Positions 23,893-34,179 of a DNA stretch of 64,000 nucleotides are shown piece after piece. The notes under the pieces are model-generated. The model did not search any database. It saw only the letters and a list, made by a program, of their open reading frames with translations, and was not told the DNA's origin. A program made the translations under genes and the position numbers. Position 1 is the stretch's first letter; every line of letters begins with the position of its first letter. The stretch comes from Apodemus sylvaticus (Eukaryota > Chordata > Mammalia > Rodentia > Muridae): NCBI RefSeq assembly GCF_947179515.1, contig NC_067481.1:39409704-39473703 (forward strand), read 5' to 3'.

Positions 23893-23893
23893 T
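23765..23893 (+). mobile_element. B3-like SINE ending in (CA)n
   Basis: AGGAGGCAGCTCAACACATGC, then ATTGTCTTCTGATC, then (CA)18 at 23854-23890. Confidence 0.65.
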
Positions 23894-23929
23894 GCACACG
23901 CGGGCGAGTAAAAAACCAAAACAATATGG

Positions 23930-24233
23930 TGGCAGACACCTGTAATCCCAGAAGGTAGCTCAGCTGGTAAAGGGACTGTTGTTGAACTGATGCTCTCCGT
24001 TCAATCCCCAAGGCTCACATGATAGAAGAGTAAACAGATATCAGTCTGTCTTCTGACCTCCACATGGCAGGCATGCTTACATTCCCCACAAAAAATAAAT
24101 AGATAAAAGTTTTTCGGTTTCTTTTTTTAAAGGGGTAAGCACTTATAGAGCCTGACAATCTGAATTCAAACCTGAAAACCCATTCCCAACGGTTGTCCTC
24201 AGACCTCCACACATGCACCTGAGCATCTACATG

Positions 24234-24265
<32 letters not shown>
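23930..24265 (+). mobile_element. Two consecutive B3-like SINEs
   Basis: The first (23950-24112) ends AAATAAATAGATAAAAG. The second (24132-24263) ends in (CA)14 at 24235-24263. Confidence 0.65.
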
Positions 24266-24297
24266 TGTAAAAAAAAAAAATGGAAAAGGTAAAGGAA

Positions 24298-24432
24298 AAG
24301 CTGGGTGTGGTGTGTGGTAGGGCACCCTTTAATCTCAGCATTTGGAAGGCAGAGGCAGGCAGATCTTGAGTTCAAGGCTAGCCTGGTCTACAAAAAAAGT
24401 TCCAGGACAGCCAGAGCTATACACTACTGAGG
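24298..24432 (+). mobile_element. B1 SINE
   Basis: AGCTGGGTGTGGTGTGTGG to AGGACAGCCAGAGCTATACAC. Confidence 0.92.
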
Positions 24433-24479
24433 ATCAACCATATCTCAGGAGGGAGGGGGGCAGGGAGAGAACACAGAGC

Positions 24480-24600
24480 AGAGTGTGTCAATACAAGTCT
24501 ACGATCCGTGTACTCGAGACACCGAGACAGGAGAATTTCAAGTCCAAGGCTACACATATGAAGACCCTCCAAATAAAACAAAACACTGGCTTCAGACCAG
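24480..24600 (+). mobile_element. Possible old SINE remnant
   Basis: CGAGACACCGAGACAGGAGAA and CAAGGCTACACATATGAAGAC echo a B4-like body. Confidence 0.35.
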
Positions 24601-25700
24601 TTGAACCAGTCTGTATGACAGGTAAAAAGTTCCTACTTCTTAGCTGAAAAGCACTCTACACCTAAACTTGTTCACAGCACTTTAGAGTTCGCCAAGGCTA
24701 GCTTTCACAATGGTAGTTCTTTGATATTACCTAGTCATGGTCTGATGTATAAATTCATTATTTCCCAACTTCCCCTTCCATTTTGAAAACGACTTAATCT
24801 TTTCTTTGAAGTATTTCTATTCTCTGGTAAATCACAAGCAAAACCTGTACAATACTAATAAGTGCAGGCAGCTCCAGATACTGGTATTTTACTGCTGACC
24901 TCTTTCAAACACACAGGTTTTGCTAATTATCATTGGGGTCACATCAATACTTCTGTTAAGGCTTAAATAGTATTTAGAAATAAACTGAAGCTAACGAAGT
25001 GGGAACAAACTTACTACTTCGCAGCAAGCAAGCACCTACTACTACCTACACTGCTTTAAAAAAAAATCCTACTGCTAGATAACAACTCTTTTCCAAGAAG
25101 TGCTTGTCAAATGAACCCAAAAAATTCCCAAGACAGATGTCAAGGGCATCCCCATTCACCAAGCAACAGACAAATTAGGGCTTTCCTATCCGCCCAGAGA
25201 GAGGAAACTAAACTATGTAACCAAGGAAAGCACACTTCCCAGCCTGAACTGTAGAAGTAGAGGGAAAAATTAAACAGAAAAGTCAAGAGAGAACAACTTC
25301 TGAGTGAAGGCCAGATTATATCTATCTTGCACATTGGGAAGTTTATGAAACGATTTATGTAGACACGGAAGCTGGAAATCCTAGAGCCTTTTGATTTGTC
25401 TTCAATCTCCTAACAAAACCATCTAAAATAATTTCCTCTGATCAGTTAATACTCCTGTATGCTTCTATAAAAACACACAAGGCCTACATGATGCCCCTGC
25501 TTTTTAAAGCTTATTGGAAATGTCCACTTTCCGAATACCCAAATCCAAACTACATACATATCGGCCCAGATGTGGGCAGAATGTCCACTCACATTTTCCT
25601 CTGAACTCTAGCTTCCTATCACCTTCTTAGGTCTTATCGCCAATAGCTGCCCTAAATTAGCAAGGCGAACGCCAAACGGAGAGTTAAGTACTGGTGAGCA
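24601..25700. other. Unique sequence downstream (Acaca sense) of promoter II
   Basis: About 1.1 kb free of recognisable SINEs. SINE-poor flanks are common next to CpG-island promoters. I see no exon in it. Confidence 0.6.
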
Positions 25701-25716
25701 CGCTTTTACTACTTAC

Positions 25717-25773
25717 GTCCCTCATAGAAACCCTCAAATCCTGTGAGCAGGAACTGGCAAAGGGACAGCCCGC
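25717..25773 (-). other. Candidate alternative Acaca leader exon (exon 3-like) or alternative exon 2 end
   Basis: A near-perfect minus-strand donor, GGAC|GTAAGT, has its GT at 25716-25715, about 0.54 kb downstream of the exon 2 donor. Possible acceptors lie just above it: GGGCCAG, TTTGCCAG and CTGCTCACAG. It could be a short alternative leader exon or the end of a longer first exon. It has no coding support. Another reading is a cryptic splice site within the island. Confidence 0.3.
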
Positions 25774-26254
25774 CTGGCCCGGGCTCTCCCCGCGATACAA
25801 AGGCACAGTGAGTGCCACAGCAGTCCGCGCCCCACACCTCTCTCCGCAAGAGAGGAACAAGACTTTCCGTGCAACCAGACCCAACCCTCAACACCCGCCT
25901 CCCACGTGGTCTTCTCCCTCTCGGAGCCCAGGATCCGACGCAAAGAATCAGACCCGCAAGTAGGCAGCAAGCACCGGGCAGACACACTGGTCCCTCCCTA
26001 AGGGCCCTGGGCGGTACTCCTCCCAGGTTCCGGGGTCTCGGCTCGCAAGCCACCGGACCCCGGAGCCCTCCACGCGAAGCTCGAGCAAGGGGACTTAGAG
26101 GCCGCGGAGCTGAGGAGAGGACTCGGCTGCCCGGCCCGGGGTCTGCATGGGATGGAGCCCCACCGCGTGCCGGCGGAGGCTAGGAGGCCGCCCCCTGCCG
26201 GCTGCCCCTCCGCGGCCCGGGCCGCTCCGGATTGCGCTGCGGCCCTCGCCTCAC

Positions 26255-26440
26255 CTCAGGCTGGCGGCACGCAGGGACCGACGGTCGCTGAGTCCCTGCG
26301 CCGAGGTGTGCTGGGCGGGAGGCGACGCCGGCGACTAGGCGATGGCTGACAGGCGCTCCGCAGGCCGGCCCGGCACCCGGGCCGAGGAGGGCGGGGCTTC
26401 GGTGGACTGCCCCGCCCCCGGCCCGCCCCCGCCCGTCCGC
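26255..26440 (-). other. Acaca: Acaca exon 2, promoter II first exon (5' end approximate)
   Basis: This is the inferred non-coding first exon of promoter II transcripts. The 3' end is set by a good minus-strand donor, CCTGAG|GTGAGG, with GT at 26254-26253. The start near 26440 is only a guess from the position of the GC boxes. There is no ATG in the frame that would enter exon 4, and a TAG in that frame lies at 26337-26335. Translation of promoter II transcripts should therefore start at the exon 5 ATG. Confidence 0.55.
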
Positions 26441-26580
26441 CCACCTCAGCCGCCCAGCCCCATTAGGTCCGCGCGCGTCCGGGGTTACTCCAGGCCGTTC
26501 ACCTCCGACCCCGCTCCGGGCAGCCGCGCGGTCTGGGCGCCAGGGGGAGGGGGCGAGGCGCGGGCTCGGGCCGGCGTCAA

Positions 26581-26585
26581 CCAAT
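26581..26585 (+). promoter_or_regulatory. CCAAT box upstream of promoter II
   Basis: CCAAT followed by GGGCGCG sits about 140-330 bases upstream of the inferred minus-strand start. NF-Y binds in either orientation. The motif is seen; the use is inferred. Confidence 0.5.
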
Positions 26586-26819
26586 GGGCGCGCAGCGCGG
26601 GGCGGGGCGACGTGAGGCGATGCCGATGGTCCGAGCGCCGCTCTGCCATTCGGGGCCGAGCGGTGCGAGGGCGGGCGGGTCTGGAAAGTGGTGGGTGCCC
26701 CTTCTGCCTGGGCGGGTTTGGGACCAGCCCAACGGCTCCACCTCCCGGCAGAAAGCGGAGTGGAAGCCATGGTTCCGCTCGAAACTCCCCACAAGGACCT
26801 GCTGGCGAGTAGCGCGGGA

Positions 26820-28010
26820 AGGGAACCCAGGGGAGCCAAGAAGTGCGGGTCAGCGATGTGCTGGCCCTGGATGAACCGTGGCATTGCTAATCCTGACACT
26901 CTAATGAGGCCTGTGCCATGCCTGTCCACTGCCTTCAGATTAGTGCAGGCTAGCCAATGCAACTAATCCATCACCAGCCCCTTTGCTTAGCTCCCCAGCC
27001 TACCTCAAAAGGAGCTGCTGATGTTGAATCATGGAGTATTTCTAAAGAGAAGCGTTAGTAAAAAAAAAGTTTGGTGGGTAAGGCAGGGTTCAAAGGACAG
27101 CAGTCTCATGCCTGCCCTCAACAGTGTGTGCCAGGGAGTCCTGCCTGACTTCTTTTATATATATATATATATATATCATTTACTGGGATTGCTCCAAGCC
27201 TTTTGAGGTGAATGAAGACAACCAATTTCTCTAGAATCACTTCACAGCAAAACTTTCATGGTAGTATGTACTGAAGATTAATGGTGATTGGAAGACTTCC
27301 CAACACAGTACAATCATTGGTCATAGGTGCCGTGACACTATGAAGAAATCCATTCGACAAGAATGGGCTGAGTACTAACCTATTGCAAGAATTCAGAAGA
27401 GCACCCAGAGTTCTTTTCCCAGCCCCACACATGCCTGTGGTGAAGGCCAGGAAAGGTGCAGAAGAGAACACTGTGGCCAGAAGAGTAGTTCAGGGCCAGA
27501 GGCCAAAAAGTGAAAAGGGTGGAAAGCCACACCCCAGGAAACAAATTCTTGGATGGAAGCTATGACAGGAAGATATTAAGATTGGTCAACAGGAACAATG
27601 GAATCCCTTATTGCCATAAGGTGGCAGCTTCTCCAAGAATTTACTCACTCACTTTTGAAGTAATAAGGATTAGAAACAAATTGGGGAATTCACAGATTTT
27701 ACAAAACAGTGACCTATATTTTAACAGTAACTGTGTCAATGGGATAAGTGTCAGCTGAACAAAGGAAATTCAAAGCTTAAAAAAAAAAGATAATTGAGCA
27801 AGAGTTTCTGGTTTAACAAGACGTTCCACTTACTGACTAAGAATAATCTGGGAAGCTTTGCCTCTCCATAGTAGTGCTCCCTGAAGCTGGCATGACAATG
27901 TGACCAAGTAAAAAGAATTAAAAAATCTTGAAGTCACCTCTTAGTCTTTTACTTTTTAAACTCTTTCCCTAGGATTCTTAATGGTGTTGCTGTTTGACAG
28001 CTTTAGGAAT
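26820..28010. other. Unique sequence upstream (Acaca sense) of promoter II
   Basis: SINE-free. It holds an (AT)n run at 27155-27176. Short open frames at 27383-27758 are not recognised and have no exon signals that I trust. Confidence 0.5.
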
Positions 28011-28014
28011 ATGA

Positions 28015-28280
28015 CAATAATGGGCTTACCCTCAAAAACTCAAGAACTGTGAGCTGTAACCATTTGCCTCACATGTGCAAGACTGTGGGCTCCACCCCCA
28101 AGTGAGGTATTCAAATGGACCAGCTCTTGGCAGGGCCAGTGAGTTGGCTCAGCAGGTAAAGGAGTTTGCCACCAAGCCTGAGGACCTAAGTACTATCCCA
28201 ACCCACATGGCAGAAGGAGAAAACTGAGCAAAGTTCACATGTACACAGGGGTATGAAAATAATTGTCAAAAAAAGTAAAC
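28015..28280 (+). mobile_element. ID-like piece then B3-like SINE
   Basis: GTGAGCTGTAACCATTTGCC at the left; CCAGTGAGTTGGCTCAGCAGG from 28135. Confidence 0.6.
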
Positions 28281-28289
28281 TGCTCAAGA

Positions 28290-28739
28290 TAAGGTCTAAT
28301 GAAAGAGCTATAAGAGTACACTACACGGCAAAGGCAGGAGAATCGGGCCTCCAAGTTTTTACCTAGCCTGGCCTTGGGAGACTGATGAAAGATACAAAAC
28401 AACAAAAAGCTACAGGAAGAGAAAACAAGAATGAGTTAGGATAGCCCAAAACCACTTGCAAAGAATCTGCTATCAAATGCTAAGACACCTGAGCAGAGAA
28501 CTGGCAAAGGGCTGTGTCTGTAAGACAGTAGTAACTCCTGGAACTGGAACCACTCCTGAGTGTTGTGCTGCTAGGGACAGGCCAAGACCTGCCCATCCTA
28601 CTGTGGCCTTCATGAGTCCTTGCCACACAAGCTGTGTGTCTATAAGAGGAAGAAAGCCAAAGGGTGGAGAAACATACTGTACAAGACTAACAGGTGGAAG
28701 AGAAGCAGGGTGAGTGTGCATTCTAGAAGCTGATACTAG
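28290..28739. other. Unassigned sequence
   Basis: Contains an unrecognised frame at 28456-28713 (85 codons). I have no homology for it, and a reverse frame of similar length overlaps it, so coding is unlikely. Confidence 0.4.
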
Positions 28740-29108
28740 AGGTCTTTTCAGGGCTGAATTATATCCCCCAAACCCAATGCTGAAGTCCTAATCTACAGTA
28801 AGTACCTCAAGATATGTGGGGGAGTAGGGGTGGAGATAGGATCTTAAAAGATATTATTAAATTAAAACATGATCATTTAGAGTAGACCCTAGTAAAATAA
28901 GGCTGGCGCAATTAAACAAATGGATATTAAGATACAGATAGAGACGATCCTTTGAAGGCAAAGAAGACAGTGGTTGATAAGCCTAGAAGAAAATATTCAG
29001 AAGGGAATTAACACTGTTGGCATTTTGATTATGAACTTCTAGCCTCAAAAAAATGTGAATAATTCTATATTGTTTCTGTAGTGTATGGTATTTTGTTATT
29101 ACAGTCCT
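28740..29108 (+). mobile_element. MLT1-type LTR (ERVL-MaLR), old
   Basis: The text follows the MLT1 LTR pattern from near the start (GGGCTGAATTATATCCCCC) through the middle (GGAGATAGGATCTTAAAAG) to the end (TGGTATTTTGTTATTACAG). It is heavily diverged, as expected for an insertion that predates rodents. It is non-coding. Confidence 0.7.
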
Positions 29109-29182
29109 AAAAATTACAAGGCCTCTAGGGATTTTTTGTTTTGTTTTGTTTTGTTTTGTTTTAAGGTCCTGTCCCTGCACAA

Positions 29183-29432
29183 GAGAGATGGACAGATGGT
29201 GCAACAGCACTGACCATTCTTCCAAAAGACCTGGGTTCAAGTCCCAGTACACACATGGATGGCTCACACAGTCTAATTTCAGTTCCAGGGGATACTAGAT
29301 CCTCTGGACACTGAACATATCCAGTTCTGACATCCTCTTCTGGCCTCTTCAGGTACTAGGCACATGTGTGGTACATAACAAACATGCAAGGAAAGCACTC
29401 ATACACATTAAAAAATTATTTAAAAAAAAAGA
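29183..29432 (+). mobile_element. B3 SINE
   Basis: GAGATGGACAGATGGTGCAAC to the ATTAAAAAATTATTT tail. It abuts the Rpl17 pseudogene. Confidence 0.8.
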
Positions 29433-29442
29433 TTGTGTAAGG

Positions 29443-30006
29443 AGGAAGCCAGCTCTTCCTGTAAGTGGCCTGAGGTGACCTGTGAAAATGGCTCACTACA
29501 CTCTTGACCCAGAAAACACTACAAAGGCATCCAAATCAAGAGGTTCCAATCATTGTGTTCACTTTAAGAAGGTAAAACTGTTCAGGCCATCAAGGACACT
29601 CCTATTCAAAAGGCCACCAAATACATGAAACATGTCACTTTAAAGAGAACATGAAGCCCTTCTTGCTGTTTAATGGCTGAGTTGGTAGGTCATCTAGACC
29701 AAACAGTGGGACAGGACAAGAGTATAGCTCAAAGGGAATGCTGATTTTTTTTTTTTTGCTTCGCATACTTAAAAGTGCAGAGACTGTGAACTTAAGAGTT
29801 CAGATGTAGGTCCTCTAGACACTGAACATACGCAGGTGAGCCAAGCGTCTACAATGAAGCAACAAATTTACAGAGCTCATGGCCAGATTACCCCACACCT
29901 GACTTCCCCGCTACACTGAGATGAGCTCGCCTGGAAGGAACAAATTATTCCCCCAGAAGAAACTGAAGAGACAAAACTTATGACACGGGAATAAATTTAG
30001 CATGAA
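29443..30006 (+). pseudogene. Rpl17-ps: Rpl17 processed pseudogene
   Basis: This is an intronless copy of ribosomal protein L17 mRNA. It starts with 5' leader-like sequence, and the start codon at 29488 is followed by readable L17 residues (HYTLDPENTTK, SKSRGSN, then VHFKK). The frame breaks near 29570. A TGA follows the block like ATKYLKDVTL, and the middle (29640-29760) is shortened. L17 wording resumes at 29770-29900 and ends with a GGGAATAA-type stop and 3' leader. It cannot make L17. The poly(A) tail has eroded. It sits directly after a B3 tail. Confidence 0.85.
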
Positions 30007-30029
30007 TAAAGGAAAGTTTATTTTAAGAA

Positions 30030-30165
30030 AAGGAGACGGAGCACAGTAAGCACTCTGGAGGCTAAAGCAAGAGGATGGAGCATTCAAGACAATCCGTGGC
30101 TACACAGCAACTCTGAGGCTAGCTAGACCACATGAAACAAAGCCAGACTCCAAAACAAAACTATC
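30030..30165 (+). mobile_element. Old B1/B4-like SINE
   Basis: GAGCACAGTAAGCACTCTGG and CCACATGAAACAAAGCCAGAC. Confidence 0.5.
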
Positions 30166-30182
30166 AAAAATGAAGCTCTGGG

Positions 30183-30370
30183 GCCTGGAGAGATGGCTCA
30201 GTGATTACGAGCACTGACTGCTCTTCCAGAGGTCTTGAGTTCAATTACCAGCAACCACATGGTGGCTCACAACCATCTGTAATGAGATCTGAATACTCTC
30301 TTCTGGTGTGTCTGAAGACGGCTACAGTGTACTCACATAAATAAAATAAATAAATAAATCTTTAGAAAAT
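30183..30370 (+). mobile_element. B2 SINE
   Basis: GGCCTGGAGAGATGGCTCAG to AAATAAATAAATCTTTAG. Confidence 0.97.
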
Positions 30371-30539
30371 AGAAGAAGCAGAAGTTGTGTAGAGGTGTCA
30401 GGAATTGACCCTAAGCATCCCAGCTGTCTTCGATCCTCTCTTTCCCTATGTGGGAAAAGTCTGAGAGGTCCTTGTCTTTACAATGATTACAATCTGTTTG
30501 GAAGACAAAAAGAGCACTCTTTTTTCTTTGCTTTGTCTT

Positions 30540-30697
30540 TTTGTTTTATTTTTTGTTTTTAATACAGGGTTTCTCTGTGTCAAGCTGGCTGTCCTGAAAC
30601 TTGCTCTGTAGACCAAGATGACCTCAAACTCACAGAGATCTGCCTGCCTCTGCCTCATGAGTGCTGGGATTAAAGGCATGTGCCACCACTGCCCAGC
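30540..30697 (-). mobile_element. B1 SINE
   Basis: TACAGGGTTTCTCTGTGTCAA to GCATGTGCCACCACTGCCC. Confidence 0.94.
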
Positions 30698-30876
30698 TAA
30701 AACTAGCACTCTTAAACAGTAGCTGTACCTCACTCTTTAGATGATGGCCATGTAAATTTGTAAGGGGCATAGGTGAGAGGATAAATTCTCAAAAGCAGAT
30801 AAACCCATATATATCTAAATAGTATATTAGCATTTTCCATATAGTTCCATTTGGCAGTCATTTCTGCTTAAGATTA

Positions 30877-30957
30877 GAGCAGTATTTCTCAAGGTATGCT
30901 CCTCTGGCCACCTGTACTAGGAACACTGGAGTACTTGTTTAAAGTGTGGATTCCTGA
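30877..30957 (+). mobile_element. MER5A-like DNA transposon fragment, left part
   Basis: GCAGTATTTCTCAAGG and the CACTGGAGTACTTGTTTAAAG block resemble the start of MER5A (hAT-Charlie non-autonomous). It breaks where a B3 begins. Confidence 0.5.
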
Positions 30958-31190
30958 TGCAGCAAGATGGCTCAACCTGTTAAAGTACTTGGCACTAATC
31001 ATGATGACCTGAGTTTGATCCCTAGAGCCCACATATTGGAAAACAGAATTAGAACATCCTCCCACAAGTTATCTGACCTCCACATCAGGACCATGTCATG
31101 TTCATACCTACATGCACATGTGCACATTCACACACACACATACACACATATGTATGTACATATGTATGTATACATATAATTTTTTAAAAA
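30958..31190 (+). mobile_element. B3 SINE inserted in a MER5A-like element
   Basis: GCAGCAAGATGGCTCAACCTG, TGACCTCCACATCAGG and a CA/TATG-rich tail. Confidence 0.8.
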
Positions 31191-31252
31191 GAAAAATGCA
31201 GAGTCTTTAAGAAAGGAAACCTAGTAATTGTTCACAGTGAAGTTTGATAACA
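31191..31252 (+). mobile_element. Possible right part of the MER5A fragment
   Basis: After the B3 tail, a block ending CCTAGTAATTGTTCACAGTG resembles the MER5A right end. The match is weak. Confidence 0.3.
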
Positions 31253-31404
31253 GAAGTTTAGTGTTTGGCATTATTGTTCCCCTGTCTGCTGCTAGAGTAT
31301 CTTGTTGAACAGCAATGTCTCCAAAACTTGCATTTCTAAGATAACAATCTTCATGTCAGGATTAGATTGAACTAAAGAAGCAAAGAGTGAGTACCGTGTA
31401 GTCC

Positions 31405-31482
31405 TGGAGCTGGTGGAGCTCAGTGGTAAAGCATCTGCCTGCATCATGAGGCCCTGGGTTTAATCCCAGTAACCACGAAAGG
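31405..31482 (+). mobile_element. ID-like SINE
   Basis: GGTGGAGCTCAGTGGTAAAGC and CCCTGGGTTTAATCCCAGTAA. Confidence 0.75.
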
Positions 31483-31539
31483 GAGGGGAAGGAAAAAAAG
31501 TGCCTTAATGGAAATGGAGCCCAGAGGTAAAATTGCCAG

Positions 31540-31712
31540 ACTTTAGCTGAGTATGGTGGGGGTTGGGGGGGAACTGGTAATCCCAGCACTAGAGCCAGTA
31601 GCAGGAGGGTCACAAGTTTAAAGGCAAGCTAATCTACATAAAGGGTGTGAGGTCAGCCAGGGATACAGAGTGAGACAGTGAGACCCTGAATAAAATAAAA
31701 TAAAACAAAATC
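31540..31712 (+). mobile_element. B4-like SINE
   Basis: TAGCTGAGTATGGTGGGGG to TGAGACCCTGAATAAAATAA. Confidence 0.6.
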
Positions 31713-31788
31713 AAAGTACCATTTTGAAGGGACTACCAATATTCACAGTCTGACCTGGTGGCTTCTAGCATTTGCCATAACTGTTCTT

Positions 31789-31942
31789 CCCCCCCCCCCC
31801 CCCTGAGACAGGGTTTCTCTGTATAGCCCTGACTGTCCTGGAACTCACTCTGTAGACCAGGCTGGCCTCAAACTCAGAAATCTGCCTGCCTCTACCTCCC
31901 AAGTGCTGGGATTACGGGTGTGCACCACCACTGACTGGCTTG
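31789..31942 (-). mobile_element. B1 SINE preceded by a C-run
   Basis: C15 at 31789-31803, then TGAGACAGGGTTTCTCTGTAT. Confidence 0.96.
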
Positions 31943-32056
31943 CCATAACTGTTCTTATTCCTTTCCTTTGCTGTCAGATTTACCATTCCTCCTTCCTTTT
32001 GTTTCTTTTTCTTTCTTCTTCTTTTTTTTTTTAATCTTTTAGTCCTTGAAAGTCTT

Positions 32057-32238
32057 GGGGCAGGAGAGATGGCTCACTGGCTACTTTTCCTGAGGATCCA
32101 GGTTCAATTCCCAGCACCTACATAGCAGCTCACAATTGTCTGTAACTACAGTTCTAGGGTTTCTGAGACACTACCCCCAACATACACACACATGCAGGCA
32201 AAACACCTATGATTATAAAATAAAAATGAATTTAAGAA
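32057..32238 (+). mobile_element. B3 SINE
   Basis: GGGGCAGGAGAGATGGCTCAC to an AAATGAATTTAAGAAAAG tail. Confidence 0.8.
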
Positions 32239-32449
32239 AAGAAAGTCTCATTATTCTCTTGAACGGTATCTCTTCCCCAGCTTCCATTTATCTCTTTCCT
32301 ATGCATCCTAGCAGCAACATCATCCCAGCACAAATACACTGCTAATTCTGCTGTAATTTTGTATGCATACCGAAGACAGCATCCTACAGTTTAATATAAG
32401 GCCAGGTATAGATACTAGTTACTGCTTCATTGACTGAAATAAAGATTAG

Positions 32450-32620
32450 CACTGAGTGGGAGTGGCACAGGACTTTAATGCCAGTGCTTGGGAGGCAGAG
32501 GCAGGCAGATATCTGAGTCTGAGGACAGCCTGGTCTACAGAGTGAGTTCCAGGCCAGCCAGGGTTATACAGAGAGACCCTGTCTCAGACGACGACAACAA
32601 AACAAGAACAACAAACAAAC

Positions 32621-32652
<32 letters not shown>
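32450..32652 (+). mobile_element. B1 SINE with long poly(A)
   Basis: GCACTGAGTGGGAGTGGCAC to GACCCTGTCTCAGACG, then A-rich to 32652. Confidence 0.94.
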
Positions 32653-32653
<1 letters not shown>

Positions 32654-32699
32654 CCGAAAGGAAGGAAGGAAAGAAGAAAGAAAAAAAGAAAAGAAGAGA

Positions 32700-33278
32700 A
32701 GAGAAACGACAGATTAGCTCCATACCTGAGCCGCTGTGCTCTTCTTGATCTCGGCCTATCAGTCTTCACTTTGCCTTTGGGAGGCAAAGCCTCCACTAAG
32801 TACTTAGCAGCTCTATTGATAATCAGAATTCAAAAAAGCCAGCCCCTTGCCAAAAACTGTGGCTCCAATTGTAAGATAAAAGGTACAGAGGCCTTATCTG
32901 AACACCAGTCCCTTTGCCCCGGTCAAGCATTCAGGTTTGTCCAGAATTAAGAGTCTTTCGGAACCTCACACCATAAGGTCAGAAAATCTCCTCAGGGAGG
33001 CCTCTTTATAAGACCGGTCCTGGTGTCGAAAGGCAAGATTCCATTGCATAATGAAGGACAGTGTTTGTACTGGAGACTGCCCACGGTGTTTTCACATGGA
33101 CACTGGGGGTTCCACAGGCTACATGGGTTTTCACATGGCATTCAGCTCTCCCTTCCCCCTTCTTAGCCAATCCCACACACTTCCAAACCCTAGCTGTATT
33201 TCATGTAGTCCCACATTAGTTTTTTCCTGCATGAAAAAAACTGCACCCAGGGTGTGGTGTGAGTGTGCTTGTGCATGA
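32700..33278. other. Unassigned unique sequence
   Basis: No SINE, exon or pseudogene recognised. It is richer in CpG than its surroundings (ACCGGTCC, GTGTCGAAAG). Confidence 0.4.
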
Positions 33279-33318
<40 letters not shown>

Positions 33319-33363
33319 GAGAGAGAGAGAGAGAGAATATGTGTGTGTATGTGGTTGTGTGTG
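33279..33363. repeat. (GT)n(GA)n(GT)n compound microsatellite
   Basis: About 11 GT, then about 18 GA with one GGG, then a GT-rich end. Confidence 0.95.
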
Positions 33364-33835
33364 TTTGCCTGTGGTATAATGTGCATACATATATATACAT
33401 ATACACCCATACCCCAAAATTAAACACCTGGATAAATGTTGAAGACCTTTTACTTAAAGGCAGGATAATAGGTTGCTTTCTTTAATTGTTGCTGAGTCCT
33501 GGGATTCTGACCTTGAGATCCACTGCTTTATAACCTACACACCTCATTCTCCTGCACCCGGAAAGGCTTCCTGGCTAATTATTTCCCTCCCGTGTCATTA
33601 CCTCCCGCTTACATTATTCCAGTATCTCTATTACACCTATATCAGACTGGGGATTCTCCTGCTGCGTGTTTAGGCATTTGTCCTCCTCAACTTCCCTCAA
33701 CACCCCATTGCTGCTGTTGCATATGAAGCACAGTAAATCATAAAAATAACATAATCTTTGCAGTCTTTACTATCAAGAAACACTAACCCATTACTCAACT
33801 TCTTTTTATCTTTTTCATTCCTTCGGTCCTTACTT

Positions 33836-33935
33836 TTTTTTTTTTTTGAGACCCACAGCCTGAGCTAGCGCAAATTCTTCATTCTTCTACTTCTATCTCC
33901 AGAAGGAATACAGGCATGTGGTAATCACTCATATA
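33836..33935 (-). mobile_element. Possible old reverse B1 remnant
   Basis: T-run, GAGACCCACAGCC, then ATACAGGCATGTGGTAATCAC. Confidence 0.35.
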
Positions 33936-33951
33936 TTCCTTTATTAGTTCT

Positions 33952-33952
<1 letters not shown>

Positions 33953-33984
<32 letters not shown>

Positions 33985-33985
33985 T

Positions 33986-34026
<41 letters not shown>

Positions 34027-34178
34027 TTGTTGTTGTTGTTTTTCAATACCAGGGTATAGCCCTGGCTGTCCTGGAACTCACTCTGTAGACCAGGCTGGCC
34101 TCGAACTCAGAAATCCACCTGCCTCTGCCTCCTAAGTGCTGGGATTAAAGGCATGCACCACCACCACCGCCCAGCTCC
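33953..34178 (-). mobile_element. B1 SINE with (CT)n and T49 tail
   Basis: (CT)12 at 33953-33976, a T-run with one G to about 34025, (GTT)n, then a clean reverse B1 body with a short start deletion. Confidence 0.92.
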
Positions 34179-34179
34179 T

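Larger units (their letters stand above)
25760..26800 (-). promoter_or_regulatory. Acaca: CpG island, Acaca promoter II
   Basis: About 1 kb of GC-rich DNA with dense CpG stands out in an AT-rich, CpG-poor window. It holds many GC boxes (GGGCGGG and CCCGCCC) and no TATA box near the inferred start. A CCAAT motif at 26581-26585 lies upstream of the inferred start. This fits the broadly expressed promoter II of Acaca, known from the rat and human genes to respond to Sp1, NF-Y and SREBP. Long open frames on both strands here are composition artefacts. Divergent plus-strand transcription is possible but I see no supported exon. Confidence 0.85.

Noticed and set aside
25709..26966. Several frames of 60-260 codons on both strands in the CpG island
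   Set aside because: GC-rich sequence is poor in stop codons. The frames overlap, lack known domains, and cross the inferred promoter and splice sites.
29488..29670. A working Rpl17 gene
   Set aside because: No introns, a frameshift, an early stop and an internal shortening show it is a dead retrocopy.
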